Source: Rostratula benghalensis (Eukaryota > Chordata > Aves > Charadriiformes > Rostratulidae). From it: a stretch of DNA of 64,000 bases. Location of the stretch: positions 1,233,199 to 1,297,198 of the forward strand of contig VXAI01000087.1 of assembly GCA_013399305.1 (NCBI GenBank), read 5' to 3'. The notes beneath the pieces were generated by a model. That model was not told the origin of the DNA and made no database searches. It saw only the letters and a list, made by a program, of their open reading frames with translations. Positions 48,101 through 60,700 of this stretch are shown one piece after another. A program made the position numbers and the translations under genes. Numbering within the stretch: position 1 is the stretch's first letter; each line of letters opens with the position of its first letter.

Positions 48101-51100
48101 TATAGATTGAAATGTGTTTCTTGAAAAAGTTGCATTCAGTCTAAAACGTGAGTTACTTGCAGTAAAACGCTTTTCTTTCGGGCCAGGAACTGCCATCTCA
48201 TTTTGACTGCAGACCACGCGACAGTAGCTCTGACTTCAGGAATTCCAACCATCTCCCCAACTCCTACCGATTACCCGTTAAAGCAAAGCGAAAGACAAAG
48301 CCCCTGACAGCTTGGAGCAAGGAACACGCTCTGTCTCAGAACCTGGAGAATGGTGGATGTGCTCAAAAGACTTCTCTTAGCTTTTTTTCCCCTCAACCTA
48401 CCAGCGTGCTTAAAGTGAGCACCTCTCCCTACAAACCTTGCTTTGCTTGTAGCTTGTGACCGATAACGTCTATCAAAAAAAATAAAGCTCCTCGGTGGAC
48501 TGCTGTGTTCGGTGGTCAAGTAAGAATCGAAGCTAAAGGAGATGGCAGCTGAATAAATGACTGACCCCCTATCTTTTTGGGAGTCATACTCAGACTGCCC
48601 AAAAGATGGCAGTAAATATTTACATTTCTGTCCCCATTTGGTACAATCCAACCTCTCAAACAAGGAGACTATTCTGCATGCAGGCTACCAAAGAAGATGT
48701 GACTTAAGTTGCTCCAGCCAAGCAAAAGATACGGGTTGAAAAGGTTCCTTTGACATTTAACACATGGTTGTCATCCTCAACAGTGCACTTTAACTATCTG
48801 GAGAAAATAGCAGCACAGATTACGAATGTTATTTTCACCAGAGAGCTGAGGTTTTTTATGCTTGCTGAGGACACATACACAAACACAGTGGTGGCCTGTG
48901 TGATGGTCACGAACCCTGGCCAGGCACCCAGACCTGCCAACAACCAGCTCCTCGCGTTGTTTATGAGCCTGTGGTTTTTTGTGCTCTTCTATCATTGCTC
49001 TGTGCATCTCCAAGCCTGGGCCATGCAGAATTCAGTGCAAACACCCACCTGAATCCTTTCAGATGGTTTCACGCCATGAACATTGTCCCTCTGCCCCATG
49101 TGTCCAAGCACTTCTTTGTAACACACTACTCGACAGGTCAATTTAAACCAGCAAGAAACACCAAATACTGCCCCAATCCCCCCACACCCCAAATTCCATC
49201 TTGTACACCCAAAGGCTGACCTTAGGCATGGTGATGTGGAGTGCCTTGTTTACTGACTGCTAACTAGTGACATGAAACCTGTTTGATTTCCCCTCCCTAG
49301 CCTTTGGACGGTCAACATAAACTTGGTGTCACCCGCTTTTCTCTCAAGCTTTAACCAGGGTCTGAAAATGAAAACAGCCTCTGCTTTCCTCTGAAAGACA
49401 CGACAGTTTCACTGCAAAAAAAGTCCTTTCACGTTCCCAGTTTTTCCTTATTTTCTTAAGTCCAAAGCGGAAAGCAATGTTAACTTTATTTCTCCCTCCC
49501 TCTCCCTTTCAAAACATATTTGCTTGCAAGGAGGAGATGTGCTTGCAGCTGGAATGGGAATGAAAGGGAAGCAACTTAAATCTGTCAGGTAGAAGTCGCT
49601 GAAGGGAAATGGGAAAATAAATAGAAACAGATTCATAAAAAAAAATAAATAAAACAATCTACACAGCAGGGCAGAGGCTGCTATCAGTAAACCCAACATA
49701 ATCCCACTCTTGTCATAGGCAGCACTGTGCAGGATTAAAAATGTGAAAGGGAGAGTGGAAGTGAGTCAGACTAATTTCCTTCACCATTCACAGCATTTTT
49801 ATTGCCTGTCTCTCTCTCTCTCCCTCCCTCTCCACAATTAGCTGTCAACTGAAAAAAAAAAACCCCACCCAACAAACCCACCAAGCCTTTGGCACGGAGA
49901 TGGTGAATAACTGCAGCAGGGTAACGCTGCAGCAAGAGGCTGATGGCGTTTTACACCAGCACAGGGCAAAGCTCTCAGCTGGTATTTATCACAACAGAGC
50001 ACTAACTCAATTTGTAAGAGCCAACACCTGTGCTGTGGGTGGGATTCATCTGGCCCACCTAGAGCCAGCTGAAATGAGGGGCTGGGACAAGCAAGTGCCC
50101 AGGTCCTTGCTGTTGGCATCAAGGACTGAGAGGTCTGTGGATGGCAACACATCCTGCATAGCTTCTTCCTCCTGGCTGTAGAAAGAGAGGAGATGAGATG
50201 TAGGAAGGATGCTGCACCTCACAGCACCTAAGGTGGGTGAGAGAAACCTTTCCTGAGGTGTCTGAAGAAAGGACAATCAATCTTTTCTAAGACATGTGAT
50301 AAAACCCCAGCCAATATGTTTTCTTGTAAACTTTTCTTTTCAATAACTATCAATTTTATATGGGAAATGACCGTGTACTCTTTGGTTTGGACTATTTAAA
50401 ATTAAAAGTGTTAAGTGGGATTTCTACTCTTCCCAGGAGTTCCTCCAGCCAAAGTTAACATCACGGAACTCCAAAATCCTCTCTATCAGCACTCCTGCCT
50501 TGCATTTTTACGCCAACAGCAGCAGCTCTGTTTCCACCACACAACAGATAAACCAGCATGTTCCACCACCGCCCTGGCCTCTGTTGCCCCCAGAGAGGGG
50601 GCAACCCTGAGAGGACAGCCAACCCACCCTGGTGAAAAAGACAACTTTTTTAATGGTTTTGCAGCATTTCCCCCCTCCCTGTATAAGCACTAGGATGCTG
50701 GTGTAAATGTCAGTGCTTTGGGTGGTTAAGTAACAGCAGCCACCTAGACAGACAGGGACAGCCATTGACTCAGCACATGAAAAGCCTGTATATATAAGCA
50801 ATTAATTTCTTCAAGCTTCACTAGTTAGTGCCAGCTTGGATCATATGCCAGTTACTGCCGTGCCGCTCACACACTGTCCTAGTTACTGCTGCTGCTCTCC
50901 TTCCTCTTTCTTTGGAATAAAAAAAGGACCGAGGCCCCATATTCATTCACGTCAAGATATAAATGTTGAGTGTTGGGAATTTCCTCATCTCATGAGTAAC
51001 ATTAGCTTTTCCACTCTTCCTTTATATATATATAAATTTCACCATCAACTTCCTTGAGCTGCCAAGTGTTAGCTCCCAAGCTTGGCTTAATATCACAATA

Positions 51101-54100
51101 ATTAAAAGGATTTGTATGTGCTCCCTAAGAAAAATACATAATGAATGCATTTGGCATGGGAGGTTTAGGGGAGATCTTAGCACCATGTTCTAATTTTCAA
51201 AGGAGGGCTACGAACAAGATGGAGACTCTCTTTTTACAAGGAGTCCCATGGAAAAGACGAGGGGTGATGGGTACAAGTTACTCCTGGGGAGATTCCGATT
51301 GGACACAAGGAAAATTTTTCACAATGCGAACAATCAGCCATTGGAATAATCTCCTCGGGGAAGTGTCAGATTCCCCATCACTGGATACTTTTACCTTGTT
51401 TGTCCTTCTTTTTGTGTAATGCTCATCACTGGGTAGAAACATTAACCAGTGAGGAAGACTCAGCTTAGGTAACTCAGCACAGCTCTGGCAGATTTCTGGT
51501 ACAGCAGCTTTGGTTTATCCCCTTTTCCTGGGGTTCTGGCTTTGTTAAGCATCAGCAGATGACCAGAGACAGGGTGGCTGCCTGTCACTTAATATGGAGG
51601 GTTTGGGACTTTCTCTGAAGGTGCATATTTAGGTGAACATTTACCTACAATATCCTCACCAGTCCAACTGCATCAGTTCTGCCTTTATGAAAATTTCCTT
51701 TGAAAAGTGAGTCACTAACCCAGGTGGGAAATTCTTTTGAAACATAAATGAAAGACACACTGAATGCAACTCTCTAGATAGAAACAGTTCTTGGAAAACT
51801 CCACCTCCTTCTACTCTTGTTTATTCTTTCTGTTAAGAAAACTCACTCATCAAATTAGACTGAGCTGAGATTTCTTTGTAACCAGTTCAGCAATGCAGTA
51901 TTTTGTACAAGTTTTCTAGCAGAAAAAAAACCCCCCATAGATACTTGCTGAAGAAAATGAGTATCAAGAAAAGTAGGTAGTGCTGAAGTTTCTGATCCTA
52001 AGTAGGTTAACAGATTGACAGACTACTTCCTTCTCCACAATTCATTATTTCAGAGCTTATTGTTTTGTTGTTGCTATTTTAAGCAGGATTGTCAGAACCT
52101 GTCGGCAAGCACTGAGTGAAAATCTTCTCTCTAGTATTATAGCCCAATAATTGATTTTTAACAACCTGTGGAGGCCTGAGGGAGCTGGGTGAAAAGAGCA
52201 ACACAAACTATTAAGTGTTTCTGTAAAGTCCCAGCAGCTCAAATAATGCTCCTGTTCCTGCAACTCTGTAACAGAGGGATACCCCACATATTGCACTTGT
52301 TGCTTTGATCATGAAGCCCTTAAGAAAGGGAAAGCTCAGAAGATTCTGGGTGGTTCCCTTAACCAGGAAGGAAAACGAAAGGCAAAGACGTCCTGGTGAG
52401 AATTTACCAGCAGTGTTATGGGAACACTTGTGACTCTGTGGGACAGGGAGGCCCGACCACAAAGCAGGGTCACCTTCACCCCCATGGCACTCACACCGAG
52501 TCCTAGCACTGAACAACCTGGGCATGTGCTCCTCAACGACAACCATCTCCAGGATGGCAGAGTGCCCTAAAAAACCCCAAAAACCTTTCACCTACTTCTC
52601 ACAGGATGGAAACACGGGCAAACAGTGTTTTGTGACATAAATTATGACACCGGCAGCACTCGGGGACGCAAATCAGGACCAACAAGGTCCAAATTCCAGG
52701 GGAACTGAGCAGCCCTGTGAGATAATTAAGGCTCAGAGTCCACCAGGCTTATTCCCATCAGGCCACCCCACCCAAACAGAGGTCCACCCACGGCAGAAGA
52801 GCCTGCATGGAGGGTGAGCACCTGGGTGTCTCCCGCAGCTATCTTATCGGGTGCTTTTTGGAGAGAAGCCCAGCGAACGCTGTGTCATCTGATATGACAG
52901 AGAACAAGGACCTGTCTGGGAAGTCATCAGGAGGACAGCAAGGGCAAACTGACAATTTCGGGAATGGACTCAGAATCCCATGCGGTGTAAGGGGAGGGGA
53001 AGGACAGAAAGCAGTCCATTTCGGATTGCTGCGAGCCTCTCCTGTGGTTTTAATAGCAGCCAAACTGCCAAAAGTAGGTAGAGTGACTTCCACAAGAACA
53101 TCCTGCTGCCGTTAGGTATTTTCTGCTGCCTGGTTTAACATACCCTTCTCTGAGGCTCCCCCAGCAGCGGATCTTGCAGGACTGCAGGATCCACACCCCA
53201 CCTTGCTGTACAAATACAACGTTGGATAAGGAGGCTGCAAGGTCCTTTCTTGTACAGGTAGTGATCTTTACCATTCACTTTTCAGGCAAAATCTCTCCTG
53301 AAGCACCGCTGTGATTGGTTTACCCTTTGCTTGCTCAGGGTAGTGCAGCATAACCTCGGGGAGCATGAATTTCCTCGCCACGTTTTTAATGCCTAGCAGT
53401 CCTCATCAAAATGCCCTGGGGGAAAATAAAATAAAGAAGGGGAAAAAAAAAAGCAAAAAAAAAAAAAGCGCCTTCTCAGCAGTCCCAGGGAGAATACTTG
53501 CTCAGCACAGCACTGAAAATCTTCCCAGGAGGAAACCAGCAGCAAAATCTGGAGGAGAGCAAGCTGTTCCCACCTCTGCCCCAGAGCCAGACACATCTGC
53601 CTGCCTCAGACACATCGAAATGGCCTCCTATAGCCCACTGGCTTGCTCCTCTAGTGAGTGTCCTCTCCTGCACGCATTTGCACACTTTTTTCAGGAAACC
53701 ACCACCAAGCCCCTATAGTCTTTTCATTTGACTCTTCCGGGCTCATTCCTGCTGCAGCTTCTCCACTCAATTAGCCAATTATGACAGCTAATTAGTCATC
53801 AAACCTCAAAAGGCTAACCTCCTGCCCTCTTTGCTGCCTCACGCTGCGCATTAGCCCTTGCTGAGCAAGCAGCAGACGTGGGTGGAAGAGCTGATGCTTC
53901 CACTCCCCACTCCTGCCCATCCCTCATAAAGGCAGGACTTTACTGAGTAACCTTGGTTTGGCCAAGCAGAGTGGTTCTGCTGTAGGGTGTCCCTAATGAG
54001 GTCCTACACACAGTGTTTCCTTTCCTTCTGCATTGTCCCCAGCTCAGGACAACGGGGACAAACAAGAACCAAACTCTCAAAAACACAGGTAGAGCACAAC

Positions 54101-56975
54101 AAGGATTAGGACACCACAGGCTTCCCGTGCTCTTCATGTCTTCCTTAGAACCAAGCAGAAACCCACCCAACTAAATGAATCACCCACTTTTGTCTGGAAG
54201 GTACCTTCCAGAGCCTGGGATGTAGCTGGAATAAGGATTGAGGGACAAAAATGAAGTCCACTCTTCTCATCCCTAGCCTATAACTAAGTCAAATTTGTTT
54301 CTGTCCTGGGTGTTCACAGCATGTGAACCTCCCAAACTTGCACTTGCTGCTCCTCATGCTGAAGCACAAGCTCTCAGAGGAGCACTTCTGCGTTACTAGA
54401 GGAGCAAGATATGTGATTTCAACCAGATCCTCTCCTAGTGATGCAGTTTCCTAATGAATCTCTATGAACATATATTTCCCCCCGGCCCTGTTTCTGGGCT
54501 CCACAACACTTCTCCATGATTTAGGTCTTCCCTCAAACTAGTGACTTCACACAGTTTATTTGATCACGGTTAGCCGGTTATCACCACAGCAGCTCCAGCC
54601 AGCCCATCTCCTGCTTTAAAGTGGGCCCTCTTTCTCCCCCCTCTCACGGCAGAGCTGCCTGACAATTCCCAACTTGCTCTCCAGTCCCTGACCTTCCCCC
54701 TGCCGTTCTCCTAACAGTCCTGGAAATTAAAGGGTAACTTCTCTCTGAGGCCATTTATACAACAGTTCCTAAAACTCACCACCAAACAAAGTGGGATCTC
54801 AGCTGTCACCTACAGAAGGCAAAGTCCTTTACCTGCACGTGTGTGAGACCCACATCTCTATGGGAAGATGACTCGAGCACCATTCCCGCAGCTAAGGCTG
54901 GCCAGCTATGCAACTGCTCAAGTCATTCCACACCTCTTTCTCCTCCCACTCTGTCTGCCTCCTCTGCCTCTGGCTGTTAGTGATAGGCAGTGAGGGCTGA
55001 GGGTGCAGGCTGCCCGACCCTTGGTGCCAGCAAAGGCATGGCTTGAGGCTGCTCAAACACACCAGCAGCAGGAACAAGCGGAGCTGGAACCACCTCGGCA
55101 AACTAAGGATGCGGTGGGTGAGGGAGGGAGGAGGCCAGGACACTGCTAGAAAATCGCCTATAAGCATTTTGATGCACTTTCATCACTCAGCAGTTTGCTA
55201 TTGCCCCATACCCAAATTCTGGTAAGCACCAAACACCTCGGAGGTCAGGCAGACCTATTTACGTGAGTTCAACCATGCACACTCAGCTGACGAGGGAATA
55301 AACAGAAGTTACTCTTTGCCTCTATAAACAAAGAAAGTGTTGGGGAAATGCCAAAGTCATTCGAGACAATCAGGAAGTGATTAATTGGGTCACAATGACT
55401 GCGATATATGTACTTATCTTAAATCCCTACCTCATGCCCTCTGTCTTGCACAGGACATGATTCACTGTCTGCTTCTGAGAATGACCCAGACTCATCGCTG
55501 GAGTTTGTTCCATAGGATGGCTCACATTTAATCTGGGCTCGGACTGGGTTGTACAATCCATCCCCCACCACGCCGGGCTCCTGGTGCTCGGGCGCCAGGA
55601 ATCGGGGGCCTTGGGAGCAAGGGGACGAGGAGAGCTCGCAAAGACGCAGGCTGCAGGGAGAGCCGCCGCTGCCATCCTCTGCGTAGGAGTAGGAAGAGCA
55701 CGAGCTGGAGGTCCTGGTTCTGGTTTCCAGAGGAGGAGAGCGAGGGCAAACTTTAATTGGCACCGGACAGCTGGTGTTCGGCCGCATCCTTCCCGGCAAG
55801 TGATCAGCTGTCAGTCCGCTGTGCGAATAGGTCTGAGAGCTGGGGAGAGACTGGCTACTGCCAGCCCACAGACCCTTTGGCACAGTCTCAGTGAGGTCTT
55901 TGTCCAAGCTGCTCACACCAGAATATGAATGCACCGAAGTGTTTACTTGGTCACAAGCGTTTGAAGAGAATATAACGCTCCTCCTGTCCAGTTCCCCTTC
56001 TTGCTTACAGAGAGTTTCAAAGCCGGGCCCCCTGAGTGGTGATCCCACCGTGAAGTTGGAAGCATCCTTCTGCATGGCATGGGGCTGTCCATAGTTCCCC
56101 GTGAAAGGGATGTAATCAGTTTTGTGGTCACCCTGAGTTGTCCCTTTTTCAAAAGGGCATGCTGGACTCCTGCCAAAGTGCTGTTGGGAAGTGCTGGGGA
56201 AGCCAACCAGATCTATGCTTTTTGTTCTGTTGAAGAAAGACCGCAAGCAAGAAGGAGAGGACCCACTTTTTGGCCGGTCGACGCAAGTGGGGCTTGGCTG
56301 CTTCCTGTCCATTTCAACATCCCCTTCTTTATCCCTGATGTCAGGTTCATCTCCAGACAGGCAAAGTGTGATGCTTTCTTCGTCGTTCTCTTCATTCTGA
56401 GGCTCGCTTTTTATCTGCCCCATAGCAAGTCCTGATTTGAGGCCATTTCCAGAGCTCTCTTCGCTGAATGTGCTTGCAAAACCTGAGGTACTGATGTGTG
56501 ATGTGTTGTAGACATTCTTGGTACAAGCAAGCTGGTATTTCTTGTATCTAGGGTACCGTGTTACTGCATCTTTGTCCAAATTGTCCTTGCTGTCTCTCAG
56601 CATGTCAGAGTCAGGCAGCATCCCCTCGCCTTTGTCTGCTCCAGCAACAGTGGTTTCAAAACTGAAGGGCTCTTGGTGCATCCTCTCTCTTGGGCAAGAT
56701 ATTTTTGACGTCTCCGATTCCATCGTCTCCTCTTCATCTCCATCCGAGTTCTCCTCATCGTGCATGCGCTGACAGGTGGTATCTTTCTTGCACAGGAACA
56801 GGCCATCTTCGTTGTTCAGCAGCTGCGTCTGGAGGAAGCTGAAGCAGGAGTCCTCCAGGTTGTGCATGCGCAGGAATTCAGCGCAGTGGATGACCTCCTG
56901 GATGTTCTCCCTGCTGAGTAACAGCTTCGCAGTGTAGGCAAACTGTAACAATGGACCAAATCCCCTGACAGTGAC
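41685..56975 (-). CDS. BACH2: BACH2, 3' part of the coding region (three exons; N-terminus off the window)
   Basis: Exons in transcript order are 56975-55431, 47464-47258 and 42164-41685. They give 515 + 69 + 159 residues, all in phase 0. BACH2 is a BTB-CNC-bZIP repressor that pairs with small MAF proteins on TGCTGAGTCA-type sites and is central to B- and T-cell differentiation. The first exon here starts inside the BTB domain; by comparison with the human protein (841 residues) about 81 N-terminal residues are encoded to the right of 64000. Heme-linked Cys-Pro pairs are visible ([41 protein letters not shown]). The gene converges on GJA10. Confidence 0.97.
45296..45944 (-). mobile_element. 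Solo LTR of an avian endogenous retrovirus, antisense to plus strand
   Basis: Read on the minus strand it begins TGTCCTGGGTTGAGACACAG and ends GGTTCCTCAAACCATAACA, with TG...CA ends like the LTR at 21992. A stretch resembling the common avian ERVL LTR tail (CTCTAGTAAATCAATTTACA, then CAACCC) lies inside. The flanks GGCCC (45291-45295) and GGTCC (45945-45949) could be a 5-bp target duplication with one change. No internal viral genes are present. It lies in a BACH2 intron in the same orientation as the gene. Confidence 0.7.
46811..46875 (+). mobile_element. Possible degenerate CR1 3' terminus
   Basis: The text around ACCTCTGAAGGTCTCTTCAT resembles the CR1 ending in which a GATCTCTGAGGTCCCTTCCAACC-like segment precedes a TTCTATGATT-like end. 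It is short and diverged, so uncertain. Confidence 0.35.
47258..47464 (-). CDS. BACH2: BACH2 exon with CNC motif and bZIP basic region
   Basis: The 69 residues start [20 protein letters not shown], the CNC segment. They continue through the basic DNA-contact region [17 protein letters not shown], with the N-x7-R signature of bZIP proteins, and end in the first heptads of the zipper (ECEIRKL). One residue differs from human in the hinge (HDV for HDI). Acceptor TTTTAG, donor GTGAGT. Confidence 0.98.
50766..50775 (-). promoter_or_regulatory. MARE/NF-E2-type site in a BACH2 intron
   Basis: TGACTCAGCA is the complement of TGCTGAGTCA, the site that BACH-small MAF, NF-E2 and related dimers bind. 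Occupancy is not known. Confidence 0.4.
51141..51400 (+). mobile_element. Ancient CR1-like 3' region
   Basis: Segments such as GGGTGATGGGTACAAGTTAC, GATTCCGATTGGACACAAGG and CCATTGGAATAATCTCCTCG follow the order of the CR1 3' region (strip of head, TTCAGATTGGACATAAGGA-like, then AACAGGTTGCCC-like). The copy is heavily mutated, so much older than those at 11055 and 25880. Confidence 0.7.
55431..56975 (-). CDS. BACH2: BACH2 large central exon: end of BTB domain and regulatory region
   Basis: It opens at [20 protein letters not shown] after the acceptor TTTTTTGCAG, completing the BTB/POZ fold that makes BACH2 dimerise and bind corepressors. The rest is a long regulatory, mostly disordered part. 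Conserved landmarks are [23 protein letters not shown] plus [71 protein letters not shown] and [20 protein letters not shown]. The exon is 515 codons, closing at the donor GTAGGG. An Ala/Pro-rich human insert near CVDRPKSG is shorter here. Confidence 0.98.
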
Positions 56976-58668
56976 CTGCAAAAAATAAGAGAGAGAAAGT
57001 CTTTCATCATGTTGTTAGATCTAGTGTCCAGAAATAAATACTGCTCAGTACTGGTTATTCATCTACCAGGTCAGCAACCATGCTACAGCCAGTAACTAGC
57101 ACTGCTCCTTTTATTCTGCCCCTGTATGCCATTCAACAGGTTAAGCTGAGCGTTATTTATCCCAAATATCTTGAAAGCTAGGAAGTCAGCTTCTGCTGTA
57201 AGAAAAGACTGAAAACCCAGGGTGGTGTGGACGCTGCTAATTCTTGGATGGATCTGATTTTAACCGTGATGGAGCCCCCCACCCTGAAAGTAACGATTCA
57301 AATTTCATTCTTCTGCCCCAATGGAAGCTCTGCTGAACAGCAGTTTCAAGCTTAAGATACCCATTAAATACCAAAAGTGTTTTGGCAAGGAAACATTTAA
57401 TATAGAAAAAAAACAACAGAAAATATCTTTCTGCCTCTTTCAAGAGCAAACTGGTTCCTTTTTGCTCTCTGATTTTTGCAAGCCAATGCTGAATAAAGCC
57501 GAATAAGTCATATGTAAGTAATGACTGTGAAGGTCTTTTCTCCATCCCATGGAGATTATTCTCCTCTTATTGTTCCTGATTTTAGCGAGCCTAAGGTATG
57601 GCTAACAGAAAAAAAATATCCATATTCATATGTCCTGTTTTTGTAAAATGGCCTACAGATCACAAGAGGGGCCTAGAAAATAGAAGACCAGGTCCCCTCC
57701 CCAGGCTGTGAGGATTCAGACTCACATTTCCCATCTCCTCAGAAGTGTATCCTATCCAGTAAATATGGGAAAACCTGACGGTGAGCTGCTTTTCCCTGTC
57801 CTTCCAGTTGAATTAATGCCACTGAACAAGATGCTGCTCAAGAGGTTGGTGAGACATCAGGCCATGAATTTATGATGGTCTTATTCATGATAAGCATAAA
57901 TGTGAGTGAACAATTTGGTTTATCCCAATGAAAAGCCTATAAATTCCCTATGCTGCCTCAGGACCAGTGGCAAAGCTCAAAGATTTTTATGGAAAATCCT
58001 GACTTCCAGAAACAAGCCCTTATTATTCATCGATCTGCACTTGTAATGCTGGATTATGAAGATACCGCAACCAGTGCAGACTTTGATGGAGAGAAAAATA
58101 TTTTAAAACACCTCTAAAATTACTCCCAATAGCTTTTCCATACATAATATTGCTGCTTTATCTGCTATTTTAAGAAAGAGTGCATTTTCATGCACAGACT
58201 TACACACATGCACGTTCCTGCTTTACAAAACACCTCTGGTACAGAAGTGCCGAGATTTACAGCTGGCTATTAAACCCATCTCTGCTTTATCAAGTGTTAC
58301 ACTTTCTGCCTATTTGTTAGATTATCAGCTCACTAAAGGCCTATCTGCATTTTATCTATGCAGCATGATTAACAAAATTGCTCCAGAACTTAATGAGCTA
58401 CTCGCAGGCCGATGTTTCTCTTTGATAACATCTTCTAGCGTGGGGGTGTACATTCCTACACATCCTGTGAGCTCCACAGCGGCTTAGGTCTGTATAGGAG
58501 CACCCATACATAAAGCCTAGGGTTTTTGGGTCCCCTCTTTTGATGAGGAGGGACTCCGGAGCGCAAACCCAGCTCTCCTGGCACTTGTGTGACTTGGCCA
58601 CTAGGTGGAATGACTGGAAAACAAATTAAAATAATTTTCTGTGCAGGGTTTCACCTGCCCATCCGCGG

Positions 58669-58715
58669 GCTGACTCACACCAGCCCACAGCAAGGCTGCC
58701 TCCCACGCTGACTCA
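58669..58715 (-). promoter_or_regulatory. Pair of GCTGACTCA sites in a BACH2 intron
   Basis: GCTGACTCA occurs at 58669-58677 and again at 58707-58715. On the minus strand each reads TGAGTCAGC, the core of MAF/BACH and AP-1 recognition. The close spacing is suggestive of an enhancer; binding is inferred. Confidence 0.45.
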
Positions 58716-60544
58716 GGTTTTCGCTCCCAATAAACCCTCTGTGATAACAGACAGCAGCGAGACAGCTGTTCCAGCTGTTCTGCACTGGATGCATGGGGTG
58801 CAGAGCCCGAGACTGTGCTGGGGGCTCCCCAGGATGCCCGGCAGATGCCTCCAGTAAAGGATGATGAGAACGCTGGTCAAACACACGCCTTGACTTCGTT
58901 ACAAGACCTTCCCGGGTGACACAGCTTTCCTCGCTCTCACAATCTTCAGATGCAGAAGGTGGAAGTTTATCTTCAAGCACCCAGCACTTTGTTGTTGCCC
59001 TCAGGGAGGAATCTCTCAAGTGCGAACGCTTGAAGCTGCACAAACAATAACTTTGGTAACAAATGGATGCAGCGCTTGCTGCCAAGTGTGAGAGGCAGCG
59101 CGATCTCTGCCGCCTGGAGTTGCCTAAATATTGATTGGGCTGCCCTGGTGGGTCCCCTGTCTCAGCTCCCACCAGCTTTGGGGCCGGCTGCCCGTGCCTG
59201 ATGCTTTCTGGCAGGAGGGCAGGAGTTGAGATGCTGGAGTGTGGCTACGAGCACTGCACAGCAGGAAAGAAAAGGCTTCGAAGCTGCCTGTGTTACCCTC
59301 ACACACACATTTCTGCAGGAAGAAAGAGGTAAGAACAGACTTTTTGAAATCATTTGACCCGACTGATGCATCCCAGCGAAAACAGTTAGTGAAACCAAGT
59401 TGATCTGTGTTTGTAGAAGGAAACAGATCTTTTCTCTGATATAACAGTCTCCATTTACATGTGAGAGAGACCTTTGCTGGATGGGTAAAACACATGCCAG
59501 CAACAATCTCAGTTTATTTTTTTCCCCCTACTGTAAATAAGATGCCATATGTCTAAGATTCGTTTGCTTTTAGACCTTTTTTTTTCCCTATAAATTAATG
59601 TTTAAACATTAGGCAGGTCAATTTGTGAGAACCTCTCTGGGCACCTTGTCCAAGGCCATTTGCCAAATCACTGCTTCCTCTCCCTCCAATCATTTGCCTT
59701 ATTCCAATCTCTACCCGTTTCTGAGGTTTAAATGGAATTGACTGGCTTACAGGAAAACCAGGCAGAGAAAAGGTAAAATGTACATAGAAAACAACCTTAC
59801 AAAACAACCATGCCCACACAGACAAGAAGAGTAAAGCAAAGATCTCAGCTTCTTGGAGGCTTGCTTTCCCTTATCTTTCAAGGCAGGCCAGGAGAGGACT
59901 TCTCTTGTGTACTTGAAACACGCCAAACAGCCCGCCAAGTCTACGGATGAATCATTTTATTTTGCCTTGCTCCTGTTCCCAGCTGGTCGTGTATGCATCC
60001 CTTCTGCAGAGCTAGCACTCAGAGGACACGGGGACTGCAGCCCTACCTAAGCCATCTGGCACATCTTCTTGCTCCTACAAGCAATCCAAGAGATCGAATA
60101 CTGGAGGTCCACGTGCAGCCCCTGCCGCTGTCGTGCTGCCACAGGTACCCCACGCTCAGCACGTGGTATGGAGGTCTACCTCAAATCAGATGGTGGCAAC
60201 AACAAGCCTGACCTTGGCTTGTTGCACCTCCTAAGGTGAAAGAAAGTTCTCCAGCCCTTTCTGTACCGCTTGTCTTTCGGACTGACCGAGCCCAGCCAGG
60301 CAGCACGTTTCGAACGTCCGTGCCCTCATGATTTTATGATACTGAGGAACGGGCTGGAAATACTGCAGTGATATAATCACCGTCAAGAGAGTTGTTAATC
60401 AGCATTAGCCATATTGAATTTACCGGCAAAACACAGACAGCAGCCCCGCAGAAAATAAGCAAGTGAAATCTATTTTAGTTTAGTCTGACACTGCTTTTCT
60501 CCTTATGGAGTCCTGGGGAGTGCGATGCTCTGGTTAGTTTAAAT

Positions 60545-60700
60545 TGATTTAAATGACCAGACTTCCACTACTTCCTTTGGAAGATCATTGCCAGACTCTA
60601 CTTAAAACCTCCCTGCGAGGAAATCTTCTCTCCCCTATTTTCCTCCATCACCTCTCATTTTACTTCCTCAACGCGTTCCAGGTAATGCTTCTTCCTTCTG
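60545..60700 (-). mobile_element. Possible very old CR1-like remnant
   Basis: The order CCACTACTTCCTTTGGAAGA, TCATTGCCAGACTC, AACCTCCCTGCGAGGAAATC and CATCACCTCTCATTTTACTT resembles the complement of old CR1 3' regions. The similarity is weak. Confidence 0.35.

Larger units (their letters stand above)
47465..55430 (-). other. BACH2 intron upstream of the bZIP exon
   Basis: It is an 8-kb intron, mostly unique. It has an ancient CR1-like segment (51141-51400), A tracts (about 53440-53466) and a perfect TGACTCAGCA site (50766-50775). Long open frames (for example 48271-48663, 52211-52591) lack any recognisable domain. Confidence 0.7.

Noticed and set aside
58675..59495. Two minus-strand frames (165 and 123 codons) in the upstream BACH2 intron
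   Set aside because: They are on the BACH2 strand but have no splice-site phase agreement and no resemblance to the BTB N-terminus expected upstream.
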